DNA from: Commensalibacter melissae
Lineage (GTDB): Bacteria; Pseudomonadota; Alphaproteobacteria; Acetobacterales; Acetobacteraceae
Reading direction: 5' to 3'
NCBI RefSeq assembly: GCF_009734185.1
Contig: NZ_CP046393.1
Coordinates: 922,501-986,500, forward strand
DNA length: 64,000 nt
The translations under genes were made by a program, and so were the position numbers. Of this stretch, positions 39,285 to 51,500 are shown one piece after another (positions within the stretch are counted from its first letter, which is position 1; every line of letters starts with the position of its first letter). Below the pieces are notes generated by a model. That model saw only the letters and a program-made list of their open reading frames with translations. It did no database searches and was not told where the DNA came from.

Positions 39285-39598
39285 AAAAAACCCTAACCTT
39301 AAAATATTGACCGCTATTCCCACAATTACTTATGGAAAATTGGTTTAAATAAAAAATAATAAACACTGTGTTATATTAAAAAAATAAAATTTTCATGGTT
39401 ATAAAATTATAATAATACTAAAACTTATCAACGGTTTTCGATTATATATAAAATTATTCTTTTTAAAATACATTTTTAATAATTTTAAATAAAAAATTAT
39501 TGTTGCTTCGATCTAAATTATATATATCATATCAAGCTTTGATTAATTCTTAGAATTTATTTTTAAATATTTATTTTAGTATTCCTATTAGGTACCCT
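39285..39598. other. Divergent intergenic region between ialB-tpsB and tpsA
   Basis: 314 bp of very AT-rich DNA with no ORF worth reporting. It must hold the divergent promoters of the ialB-tpsB pair and of tpsA. Several AT-only imperfect inverted repeats occur near 39468-39505. I see no operator that stands out from the base composition and no strong ribosome site directly before the tpsA ATG. Confidence 0.6.
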
Positions 39599-42500
39599 AT
39601 GTTTAAAACTAAATATAATCCCTTTTATATTTCTCGGATTTTGCTAATAAAACGTCTAAAATACACGATTGTGACGGGATTATTCTTGGGAGGGAACCTT
39701 TTTTCAACCTTTCCGATTTATGCCGGGCCCAGGCCCGCTTCTAATATAGTGGTTGATCCAACAGCCCCGGTAAATAAACGGCCATCTATTGATGTAACGA
39801 ATAATGGAATTGATCAGATCAATATTGCACATCCCAATAATGCTGGTGTTTCACATAATCTTTTCAACCAGTATAACGTTAATGAATCGGGTCAGATTTT
39901 AAATAATTCCTCCACAATAACCAAGACAAAACTGGCTGGACAAATCACGGGCAATCCCAACCTGAATGATAATCATAACGCTAATTTGATTATTAATGAA
40001 GTGACTGGCCGTTCTCCAACCAGATTGCTTGGATATACTGAAATCGCTGGTAAACAGGCTGCCCTGGTTATTGCCAATCCCAGTGGAATCACTTGTGCGG
40101 GATGTGGATTTGTCAATACGACAAGAACCTCTTTTGCAACAGGTAAGACCCAGTTTGATCAGGAAGGCCACCTGCAGTCTATCAATATAAATGATGGAGA
40201 AGTGGCATTTGAAGGAAAAGGCGGGAATTTTGCCGAAGTTCCCGTTTTGGATATTATCAGCCGTAAAGTTAGGATTGAAGGACCTGTAAATGGTCAGGAT
40301 ATTAAAATCACCGCAGGACGCAACATTTATGATTATGTAAATGGAACTGCAACGGCGCAAGAACCAGATAACAGTCAAAGACCAGAATTTGCTATTGATA
40401 CATCTGTGTTGGGCGGGATGACGGGCAATCATATTCAAATGATGGTTAACGAAAAGGGAGCCGGAGTCCGTGTAGATGGCCGTATGGCATCTACGGCTGG
40501 CGACATGCAGCTGACTGCTGATGGAAAATTGCTTATTAATGGTGAAATGTCAGCCCGCAACAATTTACATGCCAAAATTGATATTGTTGAAAATACAGGG
40601 ACGATAGGGGCTGACAAACAGCTCTCTTTGCAGGCGAATTCCTTGACAAATTCTGGAAAGATTATTGCCAATGGAAATGATAGGAATCAACTTTCAATCC
40701 GAGATAATCTAACAAATTCCGGATCGATTCTAAGTCAGGCAGAATTACAATTGACTGCGCAAAACATCAATAATACCCAATCAGGTATGATTAACTCCCA
40801 ACAAAATCTTTTCCTGTCCGGCCATGATGTAGTGAATAATGGGCAAATGAATGCTGTGAATGGATCTTTACAGGGAATTTTTCAGGGGAATGTAACTAAT
40901 CATGGCACCCTTGTTTCCAACAATATGGTAAATCTTTCTACGGCTGGTCGTTTTGACAACAGTTCAGGCCAGATTGGTTCTCTGAACAAAGGGGATGTTA
41001 CGGTTCATGGCGGGGATATCAATAACCAGTCCGGCCTGATCCGTACGGGTCAGGGGAATGTGTCATTGACAGGCTCCTCACTTGACAATGGCAATGGTTC
41101 TATCCTGACAACACAGGGAGATATCGGGGTTCAGGCAACGGGTAAGGTTGTCAACATGAATGGCCGGATAGGAACGCAGGCATCCGGAAATGTCAGGGTT
41201 TCCGCCTCTGGAGATATCAGTAATGATCATGGCCAGATAGTCACTCCCTCGGGTATTGTGGATATTGGTGGCAGGCAGCTGAATAACGATAATGGCCAGA
41301 TTGGCTCGAATGCGGGCAATGTTCATATAGAGTCTGACGGTTTGATGAACCGTTCAGGGATGATTCTGGCTGGTTCGGACAATGGCTTTGGGGATATTGT
41401 TTTTCATGGCGGTGACATTGAGAACAGCAATGGCGTTATCCAGGCGAGTTCAGGTGTTGTTGAGCTTGGAATGGGCAATTATACCGATACGGAGAAGGGA
41501 CTGGTCTATGCCGGGAAGAGCCTTCAGGTCAATGCGGGCGGGAACATGGAGGTTTCGGGGAACATTCAGGCTCGGCAGGGTCTGAGCCTTGTCGCGAACA
41601 ACCTTTCCCTGAATAACAAAGATGCCTCCATTAGCAGCTTGAACGGGGATGGAACACTTGCCATCGCCAATAGCCTTCTCAATGCGGGAAGTCTTTCTTT
41701 TATCAGGGGACGTTTAACACTTTCAGCAGGTTCATTTAAAAACCATGGTAATTTGATCAATGGAGAGGGTGAACTCCATGTTGATATTAATGGTGATCTC
41801 GACAATCAAAATGGTTCTTTGGTTACGAATGCTCATGATGCTGTTATTCAAGCCAAGGGCGATATTGACAATACGAATGGTCAGATTGGCGTTAAAACGG
41901 ATGGCAATGTTCAAATAACGGGCCAGAAGCTGACCAATAAACAGGGTTTGATCCGCACAACCAATGGGGATATTTTACTGGATGTTGCTGGATTGGACAA
42001 CGGAAGCGCCTCTATACTGACAGACAATGGGACAGTCAATGTTCATTCCAGGGGCGATATTGACAATACTGGTGGCCAGATTGGTATAAAGACTTCTGGC
42101 AACCTGACCTTGAATGCCGGAGGAGATATCCGGAACAATCAGGGTCAGCTTGTCACGTCTGCGGGCAATATTGAACTGTCCGGAAACACTCTTGACAATA
42201 CGAATGGTCAGGTTGGCAGTCTGAAAAACGGGAATTTAACTCTTGTCAGCAAAAATGATTTTATCAACAAGAATGGCAAGTTCATTACCCCTGCCGGTAA
42301 TATTCAAATCACCAGTGGTAATTTGAATAACCAAAATGGTAATTTGATCACGAGTTCAGGGGATATTGTTTTTCATGGCGGTGACATTGAGAACAGCAAT
42401 GGCGTTATCCAGGCGAGTTCAGGTGTTGTTGAGCTTGGAATGGGCAATTATACCGATACGGAGAAGGGACTGGTCTATGCCGGGAAGAGCCTTCAGGTCA

Positions 42501-45500
42501 ATGCGGGCGGGAACATGGAGGTTTCGGGGAACATTCAGGCTCGGCAGGGTCTGAGCCTTGTCGCGAACAACCTTTCCCTGAATAACAAAGATGCCTCCAT
42601 TAGCAGCTTGAACGGGGATGGAACACTTGCCATCGTCAACGGCCTTCTCAATGCGGGAAACATATTTGTCTCGCAGGGCGTGTTGACAATCAAAGCTGGT
42701 TCCATGGATAACAGAAATCAGATAAATACGAATTCAGACAAATTAATGCTTGATATTCAAGGGGATATATTAAATCATTCAGGTAGTATCTTAACCAAGA
42801 ATAATGATATTTCCCTAACGGCAAAAGGTAAAATTGACAACAGTTCAGGCCAGATTGGTTCTCTGAACAAAGGGGATGTTACGGTTCATGGCGGGGATAT
42901 CAATAACCAGTCCGGCCTGATCCGTACGGGTCAGGGGAATGTGTCATTGACAGGCTCCTCACTTGACAATGGCAATGGTTCTATCCTGACAACACAGGGA
43001 GATATCGGGGTTCAGGCAACGGGTAAGGTTGTCAACATGAATGGCCGGATAGGAACGCAGGCATCCGGAAATGTCAGGGTTTCCGCCTCTGGAGATATCA
43101 GTAATGATCATGGCCAGATAGTCACTCCCTCGGGTATTGTGGATATTGGTGGCAGGCAGCTGAATAACGATAATGGCCAGATTGGCTCGAATGCGGGCAA
43201 TGTTCATATAGAGTCTGACGGTTTGATGAACCGTTCAGGGATGATTCTGGCTGGTTCGGACAATGGCTTTGGGGATATTGTTTTTCATGGCGGTGACATT
43301 GAGAACAGCAATGGCGTTATCCAGGCGAGTTCAGGTGTTGTTGAGCTTGGAATGGGCAATTATACCGATACGGAGAAGGGACTGGTCTATGCCGGGAAGA
43401 GCCTTCAGGTCAATGCGGGCGGGAACATGGAGGTTTCGGGGAACATTCAGGCTCGGCAGGGTCTGAGCCTTGTCGCGAACAACCTTTCCCTGAATAACAA
43501 AGATGCCTCCATTAGCAGCTTGAACGGGGATGGAACACTTGCCATCGCCAATAGCCTTCTCAATGCGGGAAGTCTTTCTTTTATCAGGGGACGTTTAACA
43601 CTTTCAGCAGGTTCATTTAAAAACCATGGTAATTTGATCAATGGAGAGGGTGAACTCCATGTTGATATTAATGGTGATCTCGACAATCAAAATGGTTCTT
43701 TGGTTACGAATGCTCATGATGCTGTTATTCAAGCCAAGGGCGATATTGACAATACGAATGGTCAGATTGGCGTTAAAACGGATGGCAATGTTCAAATAAC
43801 GGGCCAGAAGCTGACCAATAAACAGGGTTTGATCCGCACAACCAATGGGGATATTTTACTGGATGTTGCTGGATTGGACAACGGAAGCGCCTCTATACTG
43901 ACAGACAATGGGACAGTCAATGTTCATTCCAGGGGCGATATTGACAATACTGGTGGCCAGATTGGTATAAAGACTTCTGGCAACCTGACCTTGAATGCCG
44001 GAGGAGATATCCGGAACAATCAGGGTCAGCTTGTCACGTCTGCGGGCAATATTGAACTGTCCGGAAACACTCTTGACAATACGAATGGTCAGGTTGGCAG
44101 TCTGAAAAACGGGAATTTAACTCTTGTCAGCAAAAATGATTTTATCAACAAGAATGGCAAGTTCATTACCCCTGCCGGTAATATTCAAATCACCAGTGGT
44201 AATTTGAATAACCAAAATGGTAATTTGATCACGAGTTCAGGGGATATTGTTTTTCATGGCGGTGACATTGAGAACAGCAATGGCGTTATCCAGGCGAGTT
44301 CAGGTGTTGTTGAGCTTGGAATGGGCAATTATACCGATACGGAGAAGGGACTGGTCTATGCCGGGAAGAGCCTTCAGGTCAATGCGGGCGGGAACATGGA
44401 GGTTTCGGGGAACATTCAGGCTCGGCAGGGTCTGAGCCTTGTCGCGAACAACCTTTCCCTGAATAACAAAGATGCCTCCATTAGCAGCTTGAACGGGGAT
44501 GGAACACTTGCCATCGTCAACGGCCTTCTCAATGCGGGAAACATATTTGTCTCGCAGGGCGTGTTGACAATCAAAGCTGGTTCCATGGATAACAGAAATC
44601 AGATAAATACGAATTCAGACAAATTAATGCTTGATATTCAAGGGGATATATTAAATCATTCAGGTAGTATCTTAACCAAGAATAATGATATTTCCCTAAC
44701 GGCAAAAGGTAAAATTGACAACAGTTCAGGCCAGATTGGTTCTCTGAACAAAGGGGATGTTACGGTTCATGGCGGGGATATCAATAACCAGTCCGGCCTG
44801 ATCCGTACGGGTCAGGGGAATGTGTCATTGACAGGCTCCTCACTTGACAATGGCAATGGTTCTATCCTGACAACACAGGGAGATATCGGGGTTCAGGCAA
44901 CGGGTAAGGTTGTCAACATGAATGGCCGGATAGGAACGCAGGCATCCGGAAATGTCAGGGTTTCCGCCTCTGGAGATATCAGTAATGATCATGGCCAGAT
45001 AGTCACTCCCTCGGGTATTGTGGATATTGGTGGCAGGCAGCTGAATAACGATAATGGCCAGATTGGCTCGAATGCGGGCAATGTTCATATAGAGTCTGAC
45101 GGTTTGATGAACCGTTCAGGGATGATTCTGGCTGGTTCGGACAATGGCTTTGGGGATATTGTTTTTCATGGCGGTGACATTGAGAACAGCAATGGCGTTA
45201 TCCAGGCGAGTTCAGGTGTTGTTGAGCTTGGAATGGGCAATTATACCGATACGGAGAAGGGACTGGTCTATGCCGGGAAGAGCCTTCAGGTCAATGCGGG
45301 CGGGAACATGGAGGTTTCGGGGAACATTCAGGCTCGGCAGGGTCTGAGCCTTGTCGCGAACAACCTTTCCCTGAATAACAAAGATGCCTCCATTAGCAGC
45401 TTGAACGGGGATGGAACACTTGCCATCGCCAATAGCCTTCTCAATGCGGGAAGTCTTTACAGTTCTAAGGGTTATTTAAATTTATCGGCATCTTCTCTGT

Positions 45501-48500
45501 CCAATTCAGGTTCTATATTCGGTAAAACAGCAACGCAATTATTAATAGGCAATCTTTTAATTAATGAAGGTTCTCTTTCCGATACAGATAATACTTTAAA
45601 TGGTGGAATGATCCAGTCAGAAGGTGACATTAACATTACAGCAAATTCTCTGAATAATACAGGGATAATCAATGGATCAAAAGCGGTTACCCTGACACTG
45701 GGTGGAGATGTTATCAACCATTCTATGGGTCAGTATTCAGGCGTAATTCAGTCTGGAAAGATCATGCAGCTGACGGCTAAAACCCTGCAAAATGACAATG
45801 GACAAATTTTAAGTGATGATAATTTACATTTAAATGTTTCTGATAAAATAAGTAATGGAGGATTTCTGCAAGCCAGTAAGGGATTAACGTTATCAACATC
45901 TTTTTTAGACAATTCAGGAAATATTCTGGCGCTAGATGGTGATTTGGCTATTATACCCTCACAACTTATCCCTACTTTGTCATCAATTACAAATACAGGC
46001 AAAATTCAGGCAAATGGAAATATTATAATCAATGCTGCTGCCTATCAAAGTGATGATATGGCTTTATTGACAGCACAAAAGCAAATTCACGCTACCTATA
46101 CTGGTAATGTTGGTAATAATGGCCAGATTGCAGCAGGTTCTGGACTGGATTTAACTTCTAATTCCTTAATAAACGGAATTTCAGGATTGATTTATACCGG
46201 TAATAATGATCTGACCCTGATTGTGATGGGGCAACAGGGATTATTTAATCAGGGAAATATTCAAACAAATGCTGTGGACAGTCATCTTTTACTAAATAGC
46301 CTAACCATGATTAATGAGGGCATCGTTTTTGCAAAAGGGAAAGCCACTTTAAAGGCTAATCAGCAGTTCATAAATCGGATTAACCAAGATCATGTTGGTC
46401 AAATTCTTGTTCAGGGAGGTGATCTGACGGTTTTTTCTTCAAAGTTTAACAATGCAGGAATCTTGATTGGTCATCAGAATTTACAGCTTGTTGCCTCCGT
46501 TCTGGAGAATAACGGATATGTATCTGCTGTTCGCTCATTAAATATCCAAACATCAGAGAGCACAGGTAATCAAACAACCCATTCTGGAATTTCCTTTAAT
46601 AATGAAAAGCTTGCTTCTGGTTCATTAATTGGTGACACTGTTCAGATATTTTCACAGGTTATAGATAATGAAGGAGGATGGATCCAAGGAAAAAATACTG
46701 TCAATCTTACTGCCGACAGGATTGATAATAATCTTGATGGTGTCATTTTATCAACAAATGCGAATACAATATTGCAAGGAAGAGGATCAACTGTTCAGGA
46801 AAGTGTTCCAGTTAATATAATTAACAACAATCAGGGGAATATACAGGCTTTTAGTGATCTTTCAATTGCGGCTAAACAATTGAATAACAATAATGGTGTA
46901 TTGACCAGTCAAAAAGGAAATATCCATATTAATCAAGGTTCTTCCGCTCTTGCGCTTGAACAGTTTTTAAATGAAAAAGGAACGGTTCAGTCTTTTGGTG
47001 ATATTGATCTTGCTGCCAATCATCTTGAAAATTCTGAAGAAAGCAAAATTCTTTCTAATGGATTATTATCACTTACGATTGGTTCTGATTTTGTAAATCA
47101 AGGGAATTTATGGGGTGGAAGAGGTATAAATCTGTCTGCATCTAACCTGGTTAACACTCAAAGCGGAATGATCAGTGCAGATCAAGGTTCTATTATTTTT
47201 AATATTCAGAAAGGATATTTGAAAAATCAAGGAATCGTTCAAAATATTGATACGTCAGGGAATATCTCTGTATTCGCCAATACGTTTGTGAATGATAATG
47301 GCAGAATATATTCCAATTCGGATATAAATTTACAAGCTGATTCTTTGTTATCAAATCAAAATAATGGAGAGATTACTGCCTATAAACAAGGAAATATAAC
47401 GCTTTCTGCTTCCGCTTTGAATAATCAGGGGCTTATTCTTGCAGGAGGTCAACTTGTTGCTAATAGCTCGGCAGATATCAATAATCTTGAAAACGGTTAT
47501 TTATATGGCTCTAAAGGTTTAGTTCTTAACTCCAATACGGCTATTCACAATCAAGCCCATGGTCAAATCGGATCAGACACAGGAACATTATCGCTTGTTG
47601 CGCCTCGTGTAACATTGGACAGATATGGGCAGGTTCTCACCTCAAATGGCACGGCAGGTCTGATTGCTTTGCAAGCTCTAAATAATAAAGGATGGTTGCA
47701 AGCAAAACAAAATATCCAGATTTTTACACCATCTTTGGATAATTCTGAGGGAGTAATTATCAGTACAAATGGTGGCACGACGATTGCGCAAAATCAAAAT
47801 GGAAACGGATTAAATGAATTAAACAATTACAAAGGAACTTTGCAAGCTGCAACAGGAATGAACCTTTATGCCAATAATATAAACAATCAGGGTGGAATGA
47901 TAATAACGCAGCAAGCTACTGATGAAAATGTTAGGGGGAATATGGTTCTTGCTGCTAACCGGCAAAATCAGGCACTATCCTTTTTAAACCTGAATGAGAA
48001 CGGTATTATACAATCTTCAGGTAATATAGATATGCATGTCCTAAGTAATGGACTTTCATCCACCGGTCAGATTCTTTCTGCTGCCGCACTGAATGCAACA
48101 ATTGAAGGGGATCTAAAAAATAACAGTATTATCTTCGGGGCGTTAAGGGGAGCAAATGAAGGTGGTCTGGTTAATCTCAATATTCATGGAGATTATGAAG
48201 CCGGACAGGATGGTGGGATAACCTCTAATGGCGATATTCATGTCACGGCAAGAAACATTATAAATAATGGTGTCATATTGGCCATGAATGGATTGGTCTT
48301 GGATGGGACCTCGCTTCAAAACAATCAATCTGGATTATTAAGTAGCGGAAACAACCTGACAATCAACATTAAAGGCAATAATGGACAAAACACGCTGAAT
48401 AATTATGGGGTTATTCAGTCGGATTTGGGATCTATCGCCATGGATGTTGATGGGGATATAATCAACAAGGGAGGGTTAATTCGTACACAGAGCGCCAATG

Positions 48501-51500
48501 GGGATATAGCAATCAAGGCCGCCTCTTTTACCAACAGCTATACTGGGAAACTTGTTACGGAAACAATTGACAGCACTACTATCTATGATAAGGCGATTAA
48601 CGATGAAGGACAGGAAGGATACGGAAAATCCAACAAACAGATAGCCCTTGAGGAAGACTTAAATACAAGTGGCTGGGGTGGGGATAGCAATTTATACAAA
48701 TATTTTTGGAAGGGTAATGTAAAAATGATCAAGGTTTACGCTCCCAAAGATATGTACAAAGCGGATGGAACCCCAGCAAGTGGTTATTTTTACATGTTTC
48801 TATCCCAAGGTAGGGGTAATCCAAAAGCCAGGATTGAGGTGACGGAAACTGGAACAAGAACAACCTTGAAAGGCAGTTCAGCCATTGTTACGGCCGGTCA
48901 TGACTTGATCATTGAAACTTCCGGAAAGATTGTCAATGATGTAAGCCATTTGGAAGCGGGTCATGATATGACCCTGAATGCGTCATCCCTGGACAATATC
49001 GGGTATAAAGATGATATAACTTTTAAACTGGTATGTCACAATGGTAAACTTTGCCGATCTCTATATCCAAAAGATCCAGCCAATGCAGCCAATCCTCCTT
49101 ATTCACATCCACCTCCATTAGATGGTAACAATAAAAATATTGCATATGTATGGGGAGATAGTTCATATAACCCCGGATTGAGCGGCACGATTATGGCAGG
49201 TGGAACCCTGATAGGGATAGTGGCCAATCAGGTTAATAACCGGACAATCAAGATACATGCATCTCCTGATGACTATGTCACGGTCAATCCAAGCCTTCCC
49301 TCGGGAAAACAATTGACATCTGTCCAGAGTGAAACGGGCAGAAACGGATTGAATGGGCCTGGAGAAGGTAATCTGGTCAATAATTCATCAAGTGGAAAAG
49401 GGATAAACGGTCAAAACACCACGCTTCCAGGATATGGTGGGGTAGGCAATCCCGAGGGAATTGATCCGGGTTTGCATGTCCATCTTCCAGGTTTTAATTA
49501 TCAGGGAGTGTCTGCAAGTGTTGACGATATACTCTCATCCATTGCCGGTGGACACGCTTTGTTCAGACCTAATCCGGATATTAAGGGTAATGACACCGCC
49601 AGTATTGGTGAAATAACCGGAGGAAACATTCACAGTATCAATAACGGCAATATCAATAATAATAAAACGAGTGGTAATATTAATATTAATGGTAACAGTA
49701 ACAGCAATATTAATAGTAATAAAACAATTGGTAATATCAATGTTAATGGAAACAGTAATATTGACAATATCAGCAATAATGAAAGTCTTGCCAAACCCGG
49801 TACAGCCCCAGCCAAGGTAGGGCGGGAGGTTAATATAAACGATGCGGGCAAAATCAGTGAAGCTGCCCCCCAGCAGGGTAAGGTCAATACAAGTGGCGTG
49901 CCGGAGGGATCAAGCTATCTTATTGAAACCCGTCCACAATATACATCCTTGCAGAAATTCTATGGGTCGCAATATCTGCTGGATCACCTGAATATTGCCG
50001 GCTCATATATGTTCCTGGGGGATGCAGGGTTTGACAGCAACTATATACAGCAGCAATATCTTCAGGCCACAGGGCACAGCTTTGTCGGTGGAACATATAA
50101 CAATGCCGCTGATATGATGAAGGAACTTCTCGACAATGCGACCGATGAGGCCGACCAGCACGGGTTCAAATTCGGCGCCGCCTTGACAAAGGAGCAGCAG
50201 GCCTCACTTGCGAAGGATATTGTCTGGTATGTTCCCGCGCTGGTTGATGGCAGACAGGTACTGGTTCCCCAGCTGTATCTTTCTCCAAAAACCGCGGTGA
50301 TATCCGGCGCCGCCATCGTGGGCAAGGATGTCGGCATCAAGGCCGGCTCCATTCTCAATTCCGGCCTGATGGAGGGGACACACTCGATCGCGCTCACCAG
50401 CACACATGGCAACATCATCAATGATGGCGGAACCATAAGGGGCGGGGACATGTCCCTTAATGCCCAGAACGGCTCGATCATCAACCGCGACACGATCAAC
50501 AACTATCTTGTTGAGGGGGGAACATCCTCCTATCTTGGTTCACAGGGAAAGATCCTTGCCTCTGGAACCATGGGGATCAAGGCGAGTGACAGTATCATCA
50601 GCCGAGGTGGAAGCATCCAGTCCGGATCCGATATGGCGATGCAGGCCGGTTCGATCGATATCGGTGCGGCACAGCTGAATGCCGCCGCCTCCAGCGCCAG
50701 TTACGGAAAGCATGAAATGCTGGCCTTTAACGGTAACCAGACCAAGAACTATGGAACCATGGTCAGTGCCGGTAGAAACGCCATCCTGCAATCCACAAGG
50801 GGTGACCTGAACCTTGCGGGCAGCACTCTGAATGTCGGGGGTGATGCAGCCCTGTCATCCGCGGGCAATATCGGCCTGAACGCCGTCACGGACAAGGGCC
50901 TCACCGATGTTAGGGGACATAAATCAGGTGCCTTCAATTCAAGTTCGTTCGAGGAAAAAAGAGCCTATACCAATGATATTGGATCGGCTGTCATTGCGGG
51001 TGGACAAATCGGCATCTCTGCGAAAAACGATGTTAGCCTGGCAGGGGCTGTCGCGTCCAAAAATGATGTTAATATCAACGCTGGCGGCAATATAACCGAG
51101 AACGCGCTAAACTATTCCAACGATACATATGATTATCACCAGACGAAGAAGTTCGGTTTTTTCACGAACGAGGCGCAATTGAGCGTGCAAATTGGCCAAA
51201 AGAACGTCACTGATAAAAAATCGACATCCAATTCCCTGCATACGGCCAGTGACATTATATCAACCGAGGGTAATGTCAACCTGAATGCAGGCAAGGATAT
51301 CAATATCAACGGTTCCAATGTTATTGCGGGCAGGGATATTAATATGTCCGGAGATTCAGTGAACTTCAATGCGGTTCAGGATGTATTCAGGGGCGACCAG
51401 AAACATAAGGACAGCTTTACGGGGATAGGCCTGAGTGCTAGTGGCTTGCTGGCGAATCTTGCTAAGACGGGCTTTGCGGCGGCCAACACGACGGATGAGA

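Noticed and set aside
41078-45347. Recurring short ORFs on both strands at 912-1881-bp intervals
   Set aside because: Shadows of the in-frame tpsA repeats in other frames; identical because the repeats are identical.
40953-45458. CRISPR array or mobile-element array
   Set aside because: Units are 1881 bp, fully coding and in frame with tpsA, with no short repeats and unique spacers and no terminal inverted repeats or transposase.
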